Assembly (NCBI GenBank): GCA_003344405.1
Contig: NOWV01000036.1
Location: 492,680 to 556,679 of the forward strand
DNA from: Trichoplax sp. H2
Lineage: Eukaryota; Placozoa; Uniplacotomia; Trichoplacea
Reading direction: 5' to 3'
DNA length: 64,000 nucleotides
The translations under genes and the position numbers were made by a program. Below, in pieces: positions 12,797 to 30,000 of this stretch. Each line of letters begins with the position of its first letter. The stretch's first letter is position 1. The notes beneath the pieces are model-generated. The model had not been told where the DNA came from. It worked only from the letters and a program-made list of their open reading frames with translations, and made no database searches.

Positions 12797-14480
12797 CCGT
12801 ACTTAATTTACTTCATAAAGATTCTTGTTTAACTCTAATATTCTATGCCATTTGAAAGCGATTTTTATATCCTTGCAAACTTAATTAACCAGTATGATTG
12901 TACATTCCAATATAAAAAATATGTAAACTTCAATTAATATGAGGATGAAAAATAAAGATGAACGATGAATGAATTCATACAATATTGAAGCTCTAAAACG
13001 ATTTCTAATCTAGTGCATTTGTGGGCCTACATATAATGCTTTTAGTACTGTTGCTACTGTCACAAAAACAGCTTTGCAACAAGATAACGTAATATACGAT
13101 CAATAAGTCAATTCCTTGAACTACGTATCAAGGAACGATATCTGCACTATCATAAACACTTTTGCTCTACTAGCAGACTACACATAGATTTAAACGCCAC
13201 GTATTTTACGTTAAACACTAAGTTTGAGAATTCACTTTATTACACGATATGCTGCATTTATATACTATTCCTAAATAGTTCATGAGTCATAGTTAATACG
13301 ATTAACTTTGGAATCATATACTGAGTTAGATATTAATTTTAGCTACTGCTCCCTTAATGCAAACAACAGTATTTACGAACATAGACATGTAATGGCTAAT
13401 ACAGAATAGTCAGATTACGATATGTCCTATCACGGAGCACTTCCATGATAATTTACGATCTACCATAAGTAAATTACAATCACAATGATTCGAACTGTAA
13501 GTAGATGATTTGCATTCCCTATTATAACTATTAATTTCAGTATGTGTATAAGTGTCACTTTCATAAAAAGTCAGTTCTATATTAAAACACAGTATATCCA
13601 AATTAGAAGTTAACTAAATAAGGATAGGCTAACAGAATTATCCTAACATAGATATTTCTACTCTAATACAGTACATAGCACTGTCACAGCTACTTATTTG
13701 CTATTCTACATGAAATTATTATCAAGGTTAAATAGGAAAGTTTAGACAGATTAACCAGGAAATTATTGATAGGAAACTAAAATATTGTCATATATCAGGT
13801 AATATCGGGGTGCTTCTTTAATTTATTTCGGTAATTTCTTGCTCGCAATTCTATATTTTAGTGAATCACGTTATATTAGGTTAAAGGTCGTTGTTCTTGC
13901 AATCTGAATTCACGAATTCGTCAAGTTAGCTCTATTTTGAGTTGATAAACTTGACTATTTTAGTTTGCTTAAGGATTAAACGGTCTTTTTCGTCTTAAAA
14001 TTTACTTAAAAGTGTACATTAGAAGTCACAAATTAGAATAAGTATGTCTGTTGTTAGTTAATAATAGGAAACTATTGCTAATAATTTACACATATACTAT
14101 GAAGTAATGGCTCGAAACATTTTTAGTTGTGGCTAGATATTATTCCTAATAATATTTGATCGCTCAGAATATTGTATATTCCAAATATCAATGTATAAAC
14201 TCGATAATTCTGTGAAAGACTGTAGGCCTTTAAGAGGAGAGTTAGCTGATCATGAAGAGCCAAATAACTTCTTTATTGCAAAGTGATAGCTATCAAATCA
14301 TATTAATGCGATTTTACGTGTGTCACTCTGTTACTAAGTTATAATTGCAATAAATTTCTTGAAATTTCCACGGGTTTCTCTAGTTGTTATTAATGAAGTA
14401 ACTAAAGAGCGGATGCAGCAATTTATACTTTGAAAGTGCTAGATAGCTGATAAAATATAGTAAAATTGTATTAATGCCAG

Positions 14481-14552
14481 CAGAAGTTTCTTGATTTAGC
14501 CAAATCTTTAGAAGATGTTTGTACACGTTATCTACTACAGTTAAACCGTACC
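14481..14552 (+). other. Candidate exon with MED28-like residues (weak)
   Basis: A 24-codon open segment is bounded by an acceptor (TTAATGCCAG) and a strong donor (GTAAGT). It reads QKFLDLAKSLEDV followed by CTRYLLQLNRT. The start recalls the IQKFLDIAR helix of Mediator subunit 28 as I remember it. I could not find adjoining exons on either side, and a segment this short can arise by chance. It is either a remnant of such a gene or coincidence. Confidence 0.2.
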
Positions 14553-15211
14553 GTAAGTAGTGTCTTTGCCATGAGGAAGAATAGAAATGATGGGTACCAT
14601 TTTGCTTATCGCTTAAATATTGGAAGTAAAAGCTGTCGCTTATTTTGTACACACTGCTGCAGTATTGTCCAGCACGTGAATAACATATCATTAGAATAGA
14701 TGATTAAGTAATGATTCTGATGTTCAGTATCAGTAGGGCATAGCTCTTATTTCTTGTAAATTTCTTTTTTGAGTTCATGTATTATAAGCCACGGGTTGAA
14801 TTCTTTTTTACACGAGTAGAAATTGCAATTAACGGACATTTAAAAACTTTATTACCTTCTTCAATAACGTGGCTATGCTATAAATCCACTTTACAGAGTA
14901 AATAGTAAAAGTGGCTCAAAGTCTCCCGAAAAATAAGATAGATTAAGACCAAAGGAATCAAAGACAAAGTCTTTAGCTGATATGTAGTTAGCGACAGTAC
15001 CACTTTACACTCACATCTTAACAACTTGAATTTAAAAGTACTATTTTTAATCTTAAGTTTTTATTTAAGGTAGATGCCTCGTTTTGATTCTAGAGCTTGA
15101 TAGGTACTACTGGAAGTGATCTATTATATTATTACCCTAACTGCATGATTGAAAATTTACCTACAGATAACATCGATTGTCAATAAATTCAATAGCTCAA
15201 CGAAAACAGTA

Positions 15212-19530
<4,319 letters not shown>

Positions 19531-19548
19531 CTTTAGCTCTTCTTGAAT

Positions 19549-20189
19549 CCTGTAATCGTGATACAATAGAAGAATGAATCTTACGTCGGCCACAACTTTA
19601 TCGCTTGTTCAAACTATCCTCAACAACGATCAATTCGACGCTTTAGCTCTACTTACAGACCCAGTCGATGATCGCTTCAAAAACTCTTGACCCTGGCAAT
19701 GCAATAATGAGCCTTGATTGAATAGATGACTCATATATGAATATGATCTTTCTATTGTAGAGGCTATCTAGCTGGCGATGGTGCTCGATATTTGTCTCGA
19801 TCAAGCTCAAGTCGAATTCAAGTAGAAAATGACTGGCGATGAAGGTGTTCAATCTGCCGTTTTAGCCCTTTGGAATAATAAAATGTGTCTAAAGTAGGTG
19901 TGACAAGGACTTGGCGTCCCTGTTCTATTGGCTAAATGATAACAATGTATAAAATCAACACCATACTGAGTCTTACGAAGATCAATCAATTTTACAAGCA
20001 ACTCAACCTATTCTAGATAAATAAATAAAATTAAACAAAGGCAAGACCACTGTTCTATTGTTTGCTATCTATTGTATCAATCGTATCTATTCAACCTAGA
20101 GTACTTTATCTATTCTACGTCATTCAATAGTAAATATGGTTGTTGTCAACTACTTTTGTAATCGCTTTGTAAGGTAATCGATCATTGTG
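19549..20189. other. Upstream region of the transgelin-like gene, relatively GC-rich, with open frames on both strands
   Basis: A plus-strand ATG at 19574 opens a 38-codon frame ending RFKNS and a TGA. The minus strand is open across 19649-19852, with a donor-like GTAAGT reading away from the frame at about 19658. Neither matches a family I know. The position suggests promoter or 5' UTR of the transgelin-like gene, or the decayed start of a divergent gene. Confidence 0.3.
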
Positions 20190-21725
20190 CCACAGGCGTT
20201 CATTTGTAGCTAGGGATTGAAATCATAAGTAGTGCACAGTCAAATATGTCGTATAGCTTGAGTGGCTGATGGGTGCATTGATCTACGGCGTAATATTTTG
20301 ATCATCATCTCTCCATCATTGAGCCCAACTGCCAATTCTCTGTCTTCGAAATAATATCATCGCAGCAGATAGGTTTTGTTGGTTTTATCAAAATAAAGTC
20401 AAATAATTTGCTGGCGGCATTGGACGGCTGCTCAGTAAGGCATATTACTACCCGCTTGATGATATATATCTACTTTTTGATTCGTTTCCTATGAAAGGAA
20501 ATCAATCGATGGCGATAAGCGTTCATGGATAGCTAGAGCTAGGGATTCGAAGTAGTGCCCACGAATCAGTCATATTGGCAGTGTTGGCTTGAGAAGCTAA
20601 TCAGCAGTGATGGATTGCACAGTAATTTTATCATCATCATCTTCTTCATCATTTGGTTCCACGAATACTCTATATTGTAAATAACATCGTCCTAGTGGAT
20701 GGCTTTTTTTGAATTGATTTCATCAAGAGACAGTTAGGATAATTTGCTGACAGCATTTTACGGTAGCTAGTCAGGCTATACTACTAGTACTCCTTATAAG
20801 ATGGAAACTATCGTTCCTAATAGTTTACTATGAAAAGGAAATTGGTTGATGGCGATAGACATTTATTTAGAGCTGGCGATTGAGATTATAGGATGTGCCC
20901 TGTCAATTTTGTCGTACTGCATACCGTCAGTGGCTAATTACAGCATTTATCTACAGTACTGTCTAGCATCTTATAGTATTATTTGCATTAGCGGATGGCA
21001 GTCACTGATTTCATCTAATGACAGGCAAAATAATTTGCTAGCAGCGTTTTTGGGCAACGGAGAAGGGTATATTACTACCCCCTTTATAATGCAAACTACT
21101 TTTCTATTTGTTTGCAACGAAAGGAAATCAATCGATGGCGACAGGCATTCATTTATAGCTAGTGATCGAGATTAAGAGTATTGCTCAGCCAAATTTGTCG
21201 CTTGACTAATTGGCATTGGTCGATTTTGCAGTAATTTTATTATTATCTTCTCCACCATTTGATGCAACCACCACTATTTTGTCAATAATATTATCCTAGT
21301 AGATGGGTTTTTATTGACTTTATCAAAAGACATTCAAAATAATTTGCTAGCAGCATTTTAGGGCAGATAAATCATCTTTGTGATGTAAACTACTTTTTTA
21401 ATAGTTAGATATGAAAGGAAATCAATTGATGGCGACAACCGTTCATTTATGGCTAGTGGCCGAGATTAGAAGTAGTGCCCGACCAAATTTGATGTGTAGT
21501 TTGAGTAGCTATTCATTTATCTCCTGTACTCTCTGCAGAATTTTTGTCATCATCTTCTCTACCATTTGGTGCAGCTAACGGTACTCTGTTTTATAAGTAA
21601 TATTGTCTTAGCGGATGGGTTATGTTAATGTTATCAAAAGAAAGTAAAAAAAATTTACTGGCAGCATTTTAGGGCAGTTAAGTGGGACATATTACTACCC
21701 CTTTGAATGATATTGAAGGTTTGCA
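20190..21725. repeat. Degenerate tandem satellite, about five units of 300-335 bp
   Basis: The same ordered landmarks recur: GGTTTT-TTATCAA, AATAATTTGCTGGCAGCATTT, CATATTACTACCC, GAAAGGAAATCAATCGATGG, GCGTTCATTTATAGCTAG, and a pyrimidine-rich ATCATCTTCT block before CATTTG. The first landmark recurs near 20368, 20703, 21000, 21308 and 21609. Units are diverged by many substitutions and indels. The 109-codon open frame at 20846-21175 is inside the array and is not a gene. Confidence 0.85.
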
Positions 21726-24016
21726 CTTGATACATCCCTTTCTCACGAATAGTGTTGCTCTCAATTCGGGCTGAGTATTTATACAAAGGGATAGCGTCAT
21801 AATAGACTTCGTCCAAGATATTGATAATTATAATTAATTGACAAGTTATTGAAAAGCAGTTTCAGCTGTTGTAAAATTACAATCTAGTAGTTTAATGAAG
21901 AAGTCCACTACTTTGATCAGTTATGTAGCTTAATTACGTAGACATAATAGATGTTAGCACAAGTTTGCTTATTCATTAAGAATGATCACTATCTTAATAT
22001 TAAAGTTCTAACCCGAATTATTAATCTCACAATTTCACTTTCAGATATATTAGGATACGGAATATATAATTAAAAGCCCCGGTGATCGAATAGAAGGTAT
22101 TAATATGGTTATGAATTGAATTACTACACTCTCGCCTTTCAATGGTTACCCTTCAGTTTCAAATCATGCTATTTTTCACCTGCCTGGTTTCAATTAGTTG
22201 AAATGGGATTATAAGCAAATGTAATTAAACTTCTATCATCTGGCAATACGTTGAAAAAAATTCCGATGAGTATAGGTTCATTCTTTTGCTTGAAATCAAA
22301 TAATGATTGATTTACTGCACCATATTCTACTAGTAATGTGGCAAGACAGTGTATCCTAAAGGAAGCCTAAAGGCTTAGTATTTTGCTGTAATTGTCTTAT
22401 TTGCTTACGGAAATACTCGCACATATTCCTTTTCATTCCACTATAATAACAAAATTGCGAGTAAATACTTTACAGGATTTCAAATTAACTGTTTAGAATG
22501 CTAAATCATCTTAATAGGCTATAAAATAAGACAAAACGATGCCTCGTTATTTCTATTTAGCAATTCATAGAATTAGACTGAACTATGCTGATATGGGAAC
22601 TTCTTTCCCTTCATCTAGCTAATATGTAACTACTGTCCCTCATCCTACAGTACCATCCATTTGGCTGCATACCTATGACATAAAAGCAGCTGGCTAATTT
22701 ATTACAATTAATTGTAAAAGACTATCCAGTGTCATAAAATATATACGAATATCTTGTGCGGTCATAATAGTAGCTACAGGATAAAATTCTAAGGATTTTT
22801 TGGTGTGATACTATGTCGGATAATTTAATATAAGATAGATACTTTATTACCAGTGATGCTTTGCATTTTCATAAGCCTATGCTTTAATGTGATATACTTT
22901 CAATGAACTACTGTTTATAGTACGTTCTTTTTGTTTCGATACTAATAAAAATGGTAAAAAATTCTATTTTATGGTTGCAAATGGTTTTATATAAGTGATG
23001 TCGTTTATCCTGGTATATCATGCTGCTTTACAGCGATAGCATTTTATTCTCTCTATTTGTTAAATGGCTAAGACTTTGTCAATCTACAACATATATAACA
23101 TGACATATATATTGGTAACGGATTGCGACTAAGATTGGCGTAATTTAATCATAAATAGTTTTCATATTCTAGATCGTGGGTAGCTCCTTCCAATATCAGT
23201 AATAACCTTCTACTTTATTTTCTAGACGGTTTCTACAATTTTAAAACAACTTACTATGCCTTTCAAATTTCATGCTCATTCTATCTAGATCATCAACCGT
23301 TTTGAAATCAATACTCATTTACCTGTGCAGAGTTTAAGTTTTCTGAAGGCTATCGAAAATGATTGCTACTAGATTAAATGTGATTATTGTCTACGTTCCT
23401 TTCTTTTATATTTAACACATAGCATTATCAAGAGTTGAGCAAAGGTAAATTGTCTATATATTCGTAATGTCGACTGTTTTTTTTCTACTTATTTTGCCTA
23501 ACTATAGACTTGTCAACAGCTCTTTGTCAGTTGTATTGATAAAATTGCACACATGATGTAACTGATCTCATGTTGTTTCTCTACTGGATATTAGCAACGC
23601 GTATAAGATCAAGACTAAAAACAACAATGGATCACCGATTTTTTTCATGCTGTAAAAATGGACTCTGTGGGGGTGATGGGACGTGCAAAATGCAACATAA
23701 AAGCCACTAACAATAATATTAGTAAAAGAAAGGCATTCTTATTTCTTGGTGGTCTCTTTGGTTAGCGATAATATCGTCAATCATGATGAATGATTTTTCA
23801 TTCTCTGGGAGGGAAACCATCCATTGCCAAAGTAGGCGATTCAAGTATTTGTTTTTCATTGATCGTCTATTAGTTGATTTCGACTAGGCTGTACAACGCT
23901 TCTCTTAGCATAGTTACGCTATTGCTAAGAATTAATTACTGCTTCTTTTACGAATGCTTTAATAAATATGAGGAATATTTGATTTAGACCTTAGCTTTCA
24001 ACTGAATACGTCCAAT
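21726..24016. other. Intergenic stretch, two weak minus-strand exon candidates and one tiny ORF
   Basis: No gene could be assigned. Splice-bounded open segments occur on the minus strand at 22409-22440 (WNEKEYVRVF) and 23333-23359 (PSENLNSAQ). A 27-codon plus-strand ORF with four cysteines lies at 23627-23710. All are short enough to be chance. Confidence 0.4.
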
Positions 24017-27000
24017 ATGCAGAGAATTGTAAATCGTCGCGAACAGCGAAATAGTATGTCCTTTTTACAACTACCCGACTTGCCATTGAAACGACAAAAA
24101 TCACATGCCATGTCCCTGGTTTCAAAAATTTATAAAAGGAAAAGTGTAAGTTTGTGATTTATTGCATTGCTTACCATATTATCATGCCGTTAGATTTATT
24201 GCTACACTGAACCGACCATCCTTGAAGGAAACTATTGGATACGTAGAGAACTGTCTGTAGGAACATAAAATATCATTACTAAATCTGAAGCTAGATGCTT
24301 TTAAAATAATAAAAATAAAAGAAAAGTATTAGGCAGTCAAATAATATGACAAGCCTTTTATTTCCGTTCAAGTTGGCATTACGTTAATCAGTTATTTTAC
24401 AAAGAAATGCCAAAGTCTATCTCTCTGTTTGTTAGATACTTGTATATTCTTAAAATCTAAGCTATAAACTGATCTACTTCGGGAATATACTATAACCATT
24501 TCAGACAGTTTTGTTCATAAGATGATGAATTAAGGAAAATTGTCCATTTTACTTCATTAGAATAATTAGTCGCTCTTTTCTAATCATCGCCTAAAACTTA
24601 AAATAGTGAAAATAAATATAAATTGTAGTACCTGAAGACAATAGCTAGCAGAAAAACAAGTAAAGGCTTTCGAATTTAATCCGAAAATTATTGATTATCT
24701 TGGGCTAATTCTAAAGTCACATTGAATTATCTTATCGATCAACTTGTTCCATTACTTTCGCTGACTATCAATCTTTTCTCTATTTTGCTTCAATTTGTAT
24801 ATATGTACAATCTTGATTATCAGTAAATCTTATAAGAAATATGATCATCGCTTCTATTGGAAATGAAGCTGGCTGTTGTGATTTTTTATTGATTGTTTGC
24901 ATAAAATTTTAGTTGCGTAGGCTATTTCGTCGAAAAGTTAGAATTATGATCATGATTTTCAAGTGTTACTTTGAGTCGCGCCAAAGATTGCAGTAAGTAA
25001 ATCCCTTTGAAATAAGTATCTAAATTAAAGCTTACACAATAATGATTACTAGGTATCTTATACTAATATCATGATTAAAATTACTTATCAATTTCAAAAT
25101 ACAGATAATAGCAATTCGTAAGAGTATTTAATAATATTTACAGTCGAATTTAAGTTCTTGATTAATTTTATTTCTTTACTGATATTATATTTTGAAAGAT
25201 GGGTACAAAGTATTATCAATTAACATCTAATAATAATCATGCTTCGATAGCCATTATCTACTGTAGAATTTAAATTAAATGATATTAAAATTATTGTCGT
25301 ACTAGAGCTTTTGTAAGCCATTATAGTACTGTCGATTTATATCTAGAAAGAATTGCGTGATATAGCTTCGTCAGCGATACAGCGTTACTTTGTCATTGAT
25401 AAATCATAGAAGAAGCTACTATTTGTCTGGAATGCTACTAAATTGTGAAAGCTGCCTTTTTTTAATATCTTGTACTAAACTATTTAATTCATATATCTAC
25501 ATTGAATTGGAATACTGATAGTACTCCGAACGTTTACAGTTGTTTTATTGTCGACGTTACTGTATTTTTGACATAGAAATATTGTGATAAAGTAGATTAT
25601 TATCCTTATAGGAATAGATTTAAATTAATTTTTAAACAGTTTTGAAGCAGCAAGAATTTTTTGTCGTAGTCTTATTGTGTGCATATTTCATCTATTTCAT
25701 AACGCATCTCATCTGTAGTAAAATTTATTGGCCACTTGATGAAGTCAACGTCCTATCAGAGGAAAGCGTTCCTGAAATACAACTGGATGACTTAGATTCA
25801 TTCCGACGTAGACAGCACGGCGTAAGTTAATATTGCTGACCATATAAATTCATCAAGAAAATGTAGAGCATAGCCGGTAATAACATTGTAGCAATGAATA
25901 AATTGTTAAAAGTATCTCCTTGGCGTAAGATTAGGATCTTATATAGAAGATGTTTAGTATAGTAATATCCTAATATACGAATACTTATCATATACCGTTT
26001 AAGTACTATATTGTATTACATTCATAATATACGACATCATGACTACATATAGACGACATGCTATACATATAAAGACATTATCTCAATCCCATCTAAAACC
26101 TATAAATACCCTTGTACGCTAACTCGTTAGTCAGTTCCTACATTCCTGCTATCTCAAATACCTTATCTATAACAACCATATCATTGTTAGCCTGTAACTT
26201 GTATCTCAATAAAATCCTTTATACCTTCTATCATCGTCTACCTTAAAATACTTTACGCTACTTAAAGAAGATATTATTACACCTTGGTATCGCCATATGG
26301 AATTGCATATGCAAATAGTTTTCAAGTAATATACTCGTCTGTTAGGTCCTAACTGTACTGTGATCATAATTTTAATGAAAAGCTATCATGTAATTGTACT
26401 TAACTTTCCTCACGCATTTAGCTTTAAATTCCTTGCTTTTAAAACTCAAACTTAAATTACTATGCATGCTGATAAAAATCGAATAATTGCGTCCAAATAA
26501 CTTCCCCAAATTGGTGAAAATTGCGTAATTCTATTAGTCTTGTCTAATTTCACAAATTAATCGCATTAATTACACTATCAGGTAAAATTTTCTTCTCGAG
26601 GAAAGAATGTTTTAAACACTAATCCGTCTGAACGAACCTTAGAAATGATTGAACAAGTGAGTTATTGTCATCCTAAATGAAAATATGTTGATTTAATTTA
26701 GAAATATAGTATCAGTATACAATAAATGAAGGTAAATTTTTGGTTTAATAGATTTCGCAATTTACTTATTATAACGATCAGCTATTCGGCATGGTCTTGA
26801 AATTCCTCTAATTTAATGATAATCTTCATACTCGTCGGTTACAAAGTAAAACTACAAAATGTTTCATTAGCACTCTTAAAATGCAATATTACGAGTAAAA
26901 TTGTTTATAGCTTGCATTCTTGCAATGTACATTATGATCAGGAAGTATTACACATGTACGATACTTATGTGTAATACTGTATTTTACATAAATTTATCAC

Positions 27001-30000
27001 GTCTTGTTTCTACTAAATATGTGTTAATATGGTCTTGAATTTTTCTAATATAATGATAATCTTCAGACTCCTCGGTTACAAAGTAAAACTAAAAATATAT
27101 TATGACCTTTATTAAAATGCAATATTATTAGTAAAATGGCTATAGCTTTCGTTTTTACATGAGCATGATGACCTTGAACCAATATGCGTCTGCTAAACTT
27201 AATGTACTGTTTTCATATAAATTTATCGTATTTGATTTTTATTAAATATTGTACCGGCAATATTCTTAGATCGCGAGGAATTGAGCTTAAGCAAGATTAA
27301 GTTCTATATTTGCGATATAAAAATTTTAAATGCCATTTACGTAACTATGCAGTATTATATTCTTCAATTTTATTTATAAATAATATAGTTACGTGCGTTA
27401 ATGCAATCCGTAATTATGTTTGCGAGATGGCCCGTTTATGTTCAGCGAGAATTTTGTAAAGTAGCTTGGTACGACTCGTAAGTAGCCATATTCAATACCT
27501 TCAAATGCAAAAATGATCTCACTGTTAGAAATAGCGAATATGATCTAGAATATCGTAAATTATAGAAGGAATTAAATTACGTATGTCACGTCGCAACTTC
27601 GCTTTATAGCTTTGATAAAGATCGAGTGATAATTCGTAAAGGACATCGAAGTGATTGCCTATTTTTTGTTTTATCCGGAACATGTGCGTTTATTAAGGAT
27701 TATAGAATGTACTTTCCTTTTATTCACATATTACGAATTTTAAAAATAGATTACGAAAGAGGCTAATGATACAGGATTTGAAATCTCTAAATTAACAACT
27801 TTTTGTTTAGTAATGCAAGATCGTGGAGATGATGATAGGTTATTTTATATGCAACAAAAGTTAGAAGGAAAATTACATTTTAATGTTCACGATATCTTAT
27901 TCGATGGTGAAAATCGAGACGAGTTACAATATGGGCATAGCTTCGGTGTAAGTTAAGATATTTAATACCAATAAAATGTTTAAACATTTCTGCACTGTCA
28001 AAAATTAACAAATCTAATCAAATGACTTATTACAACTTAATTTGTTTAAGTTGGAAGATATTTATTACAGTACGGAAAGAAGTGCAACGGTATTTACTAA
28101 AGAAGATGTGGAATTATTCGTCATTCACGTAAAAGTATGAAATCATTTTTTGATTCAGTAAATAGGTTTATTTATGATTAGGTAAAATAACTAGTTATAG
28201 ATAAACCTGGAATTCAGATTATAAATGCAATTTTTTACTTCCAACACGCGTAATGGATGAGCTTGTTTAAATTAAACTTTTTTTCCTATAGGATTATGGA
28301 AATATCTTTAAAAATTTTATGAAAAGATCAGATAAAACGCTTGATATATGCCGGTAAATATATTCTACAGGCAAATTAATAGATAATACGAGTGTAAAAA
28401 TTTTAATACTATAACTTAAACATAACAAAATTTTGTTGAACTGAATAGTTGTATTAAAGTTAAAATATTAGTAGTAGGTGAATTTATGATCTTAGTGATT
28501 GAATTCCTGGATCTTAGGCTACTTTAAAATTAATTTTCGATAGCTGAAGTTCAATTTCAATTTCAATTTCAATTTTAGGCAGGTGTATGCATTATCAGAT
28601 TGGCCAGTTGATGTTCTGTACAAAGATCCACACAGTTGGATTATGCAAAATTTTACGTAAGTCCATGGAAGAATTCTTATATAATAAAATTTATAGATCT
28701 AATTTAGTAATATCAGCACGGATATTACATTAAAAATGGGTATGTACAAGATGCAGGTATTTGGTTGATACGAAATTTCTCAGCGATAAAAATTAGGAAT
28801 TGTAGGTTAAATATTAATCGAATTAGTCTAACTGTCTGAAAATCAATTCCTGATGAATTATAGGAGAGGTTCAGTTATTTGTCCTAATTGTGCCGATTCT
28901 CAGTGGGTATACGTTATAACAAGCGTAAGTTCACGTTCTAATTCTTGATACAGTATTCTGATATCTTATTTCGCCATAGATAGTCGATAAGGATAATATT
29001 ATTTTATTTCTGATTTCAGGGTAAATGTAAAGTAATCAAATATTTAACTACTACGGAATTGGAACGTTATAAGGAAGTATTGCGAGAAAGGCGTACACTA
29101 GAAAATCGCAAGGCGTTAGCTAGCTTTATTGGCGATAAATCTCCAAATTATGGAAGCAGCCGTAGCCGTGCAGATAGTGTCTATAAAATTCCATCTAATA
29201 CCCCTTCAAAATTAAATAATGACTACGGATGGACTAATGAAGTATGGGATGATGAAGATAATTGGTATGAGCGCCATGCAGCTGGAAGAGGCAATGAACC
29301 TTTACCTTCAGTCGTAAATTCGAAATTGCCTAAATCGACATCATGTAAGTCGGGCGCATTCATTTACCTACTAAGTAATCGATTTAATTTTGTGATTACC
29401 CAAAATAAGGGGCTTAGTTACTAATTATAACAATGGCTAGCAGTCTAGTCTTTCTCCAAAGATCTTGTGTATAAAATTTAAAACGCAAACATACTTGTTA
29501 TAGTTCGTACGTACAACTGAAAGCTGAATACTTGAATACTATACTATATAAATACAAGTATTTATAATGATACATGCTTACAGACAAGACTGATATGTCC
29601 TTTACGCATAATTTACATTCTAAGCCGTATGTGATTGCAGAAGTAAGATTACAATAATACTAAGTTTATGATATAACCTATTTGACATTTAGGTGGACAT
29701 AGCGTGGAATTTGCTCCTGAAAGAGAAAATACTGTTGTAATGTTACCGAAAATGAATATATTGCTTAATAAATATACAACTAGTAGATCTTTGAAGAGAA
29801 CCCGCCAATCTCGCATTTTATCGGCAGCATCAACATCTTCATCTTCTACATCTTATAACTTAGACTATCGAAGATCTAGTGTAAGTTTATTTGATGAAAA
29901 TATAATCAGGTCCGTTTTTTAACTTTCTTCTTTATATTATTTCAACATATAGACTAGTTCCAATAAGTCTCGTGTAACCATTAATAGCACCATCAAATAT

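Larger units (their letters stand above)
11941..15211. other. Intergenic stretch between the two CH-family genes
   Basis: Mostly stop-rich. It contains a telomere-like hexamer block (12755-12796) and one candidate plus-strand exon (14481-14552). Open frames of up to about 100 codons near 14380-14691 are within what random AT-rich sequence of this length gives. Confidence 0.45.

Noticed and set aside
14380-14691. 103-codon open frame on the minus strand
   Set aside because: At this base composition a rough estimate gives a few random frames this long per 64 kb. It has no family features and overlaps a better-looking plus-strand exon candidate.
20846-21175. 109-codon plus-strand frame
   Set aside because: It lies wholly inside the tandem satellite, and the other units do not preserve the frame.
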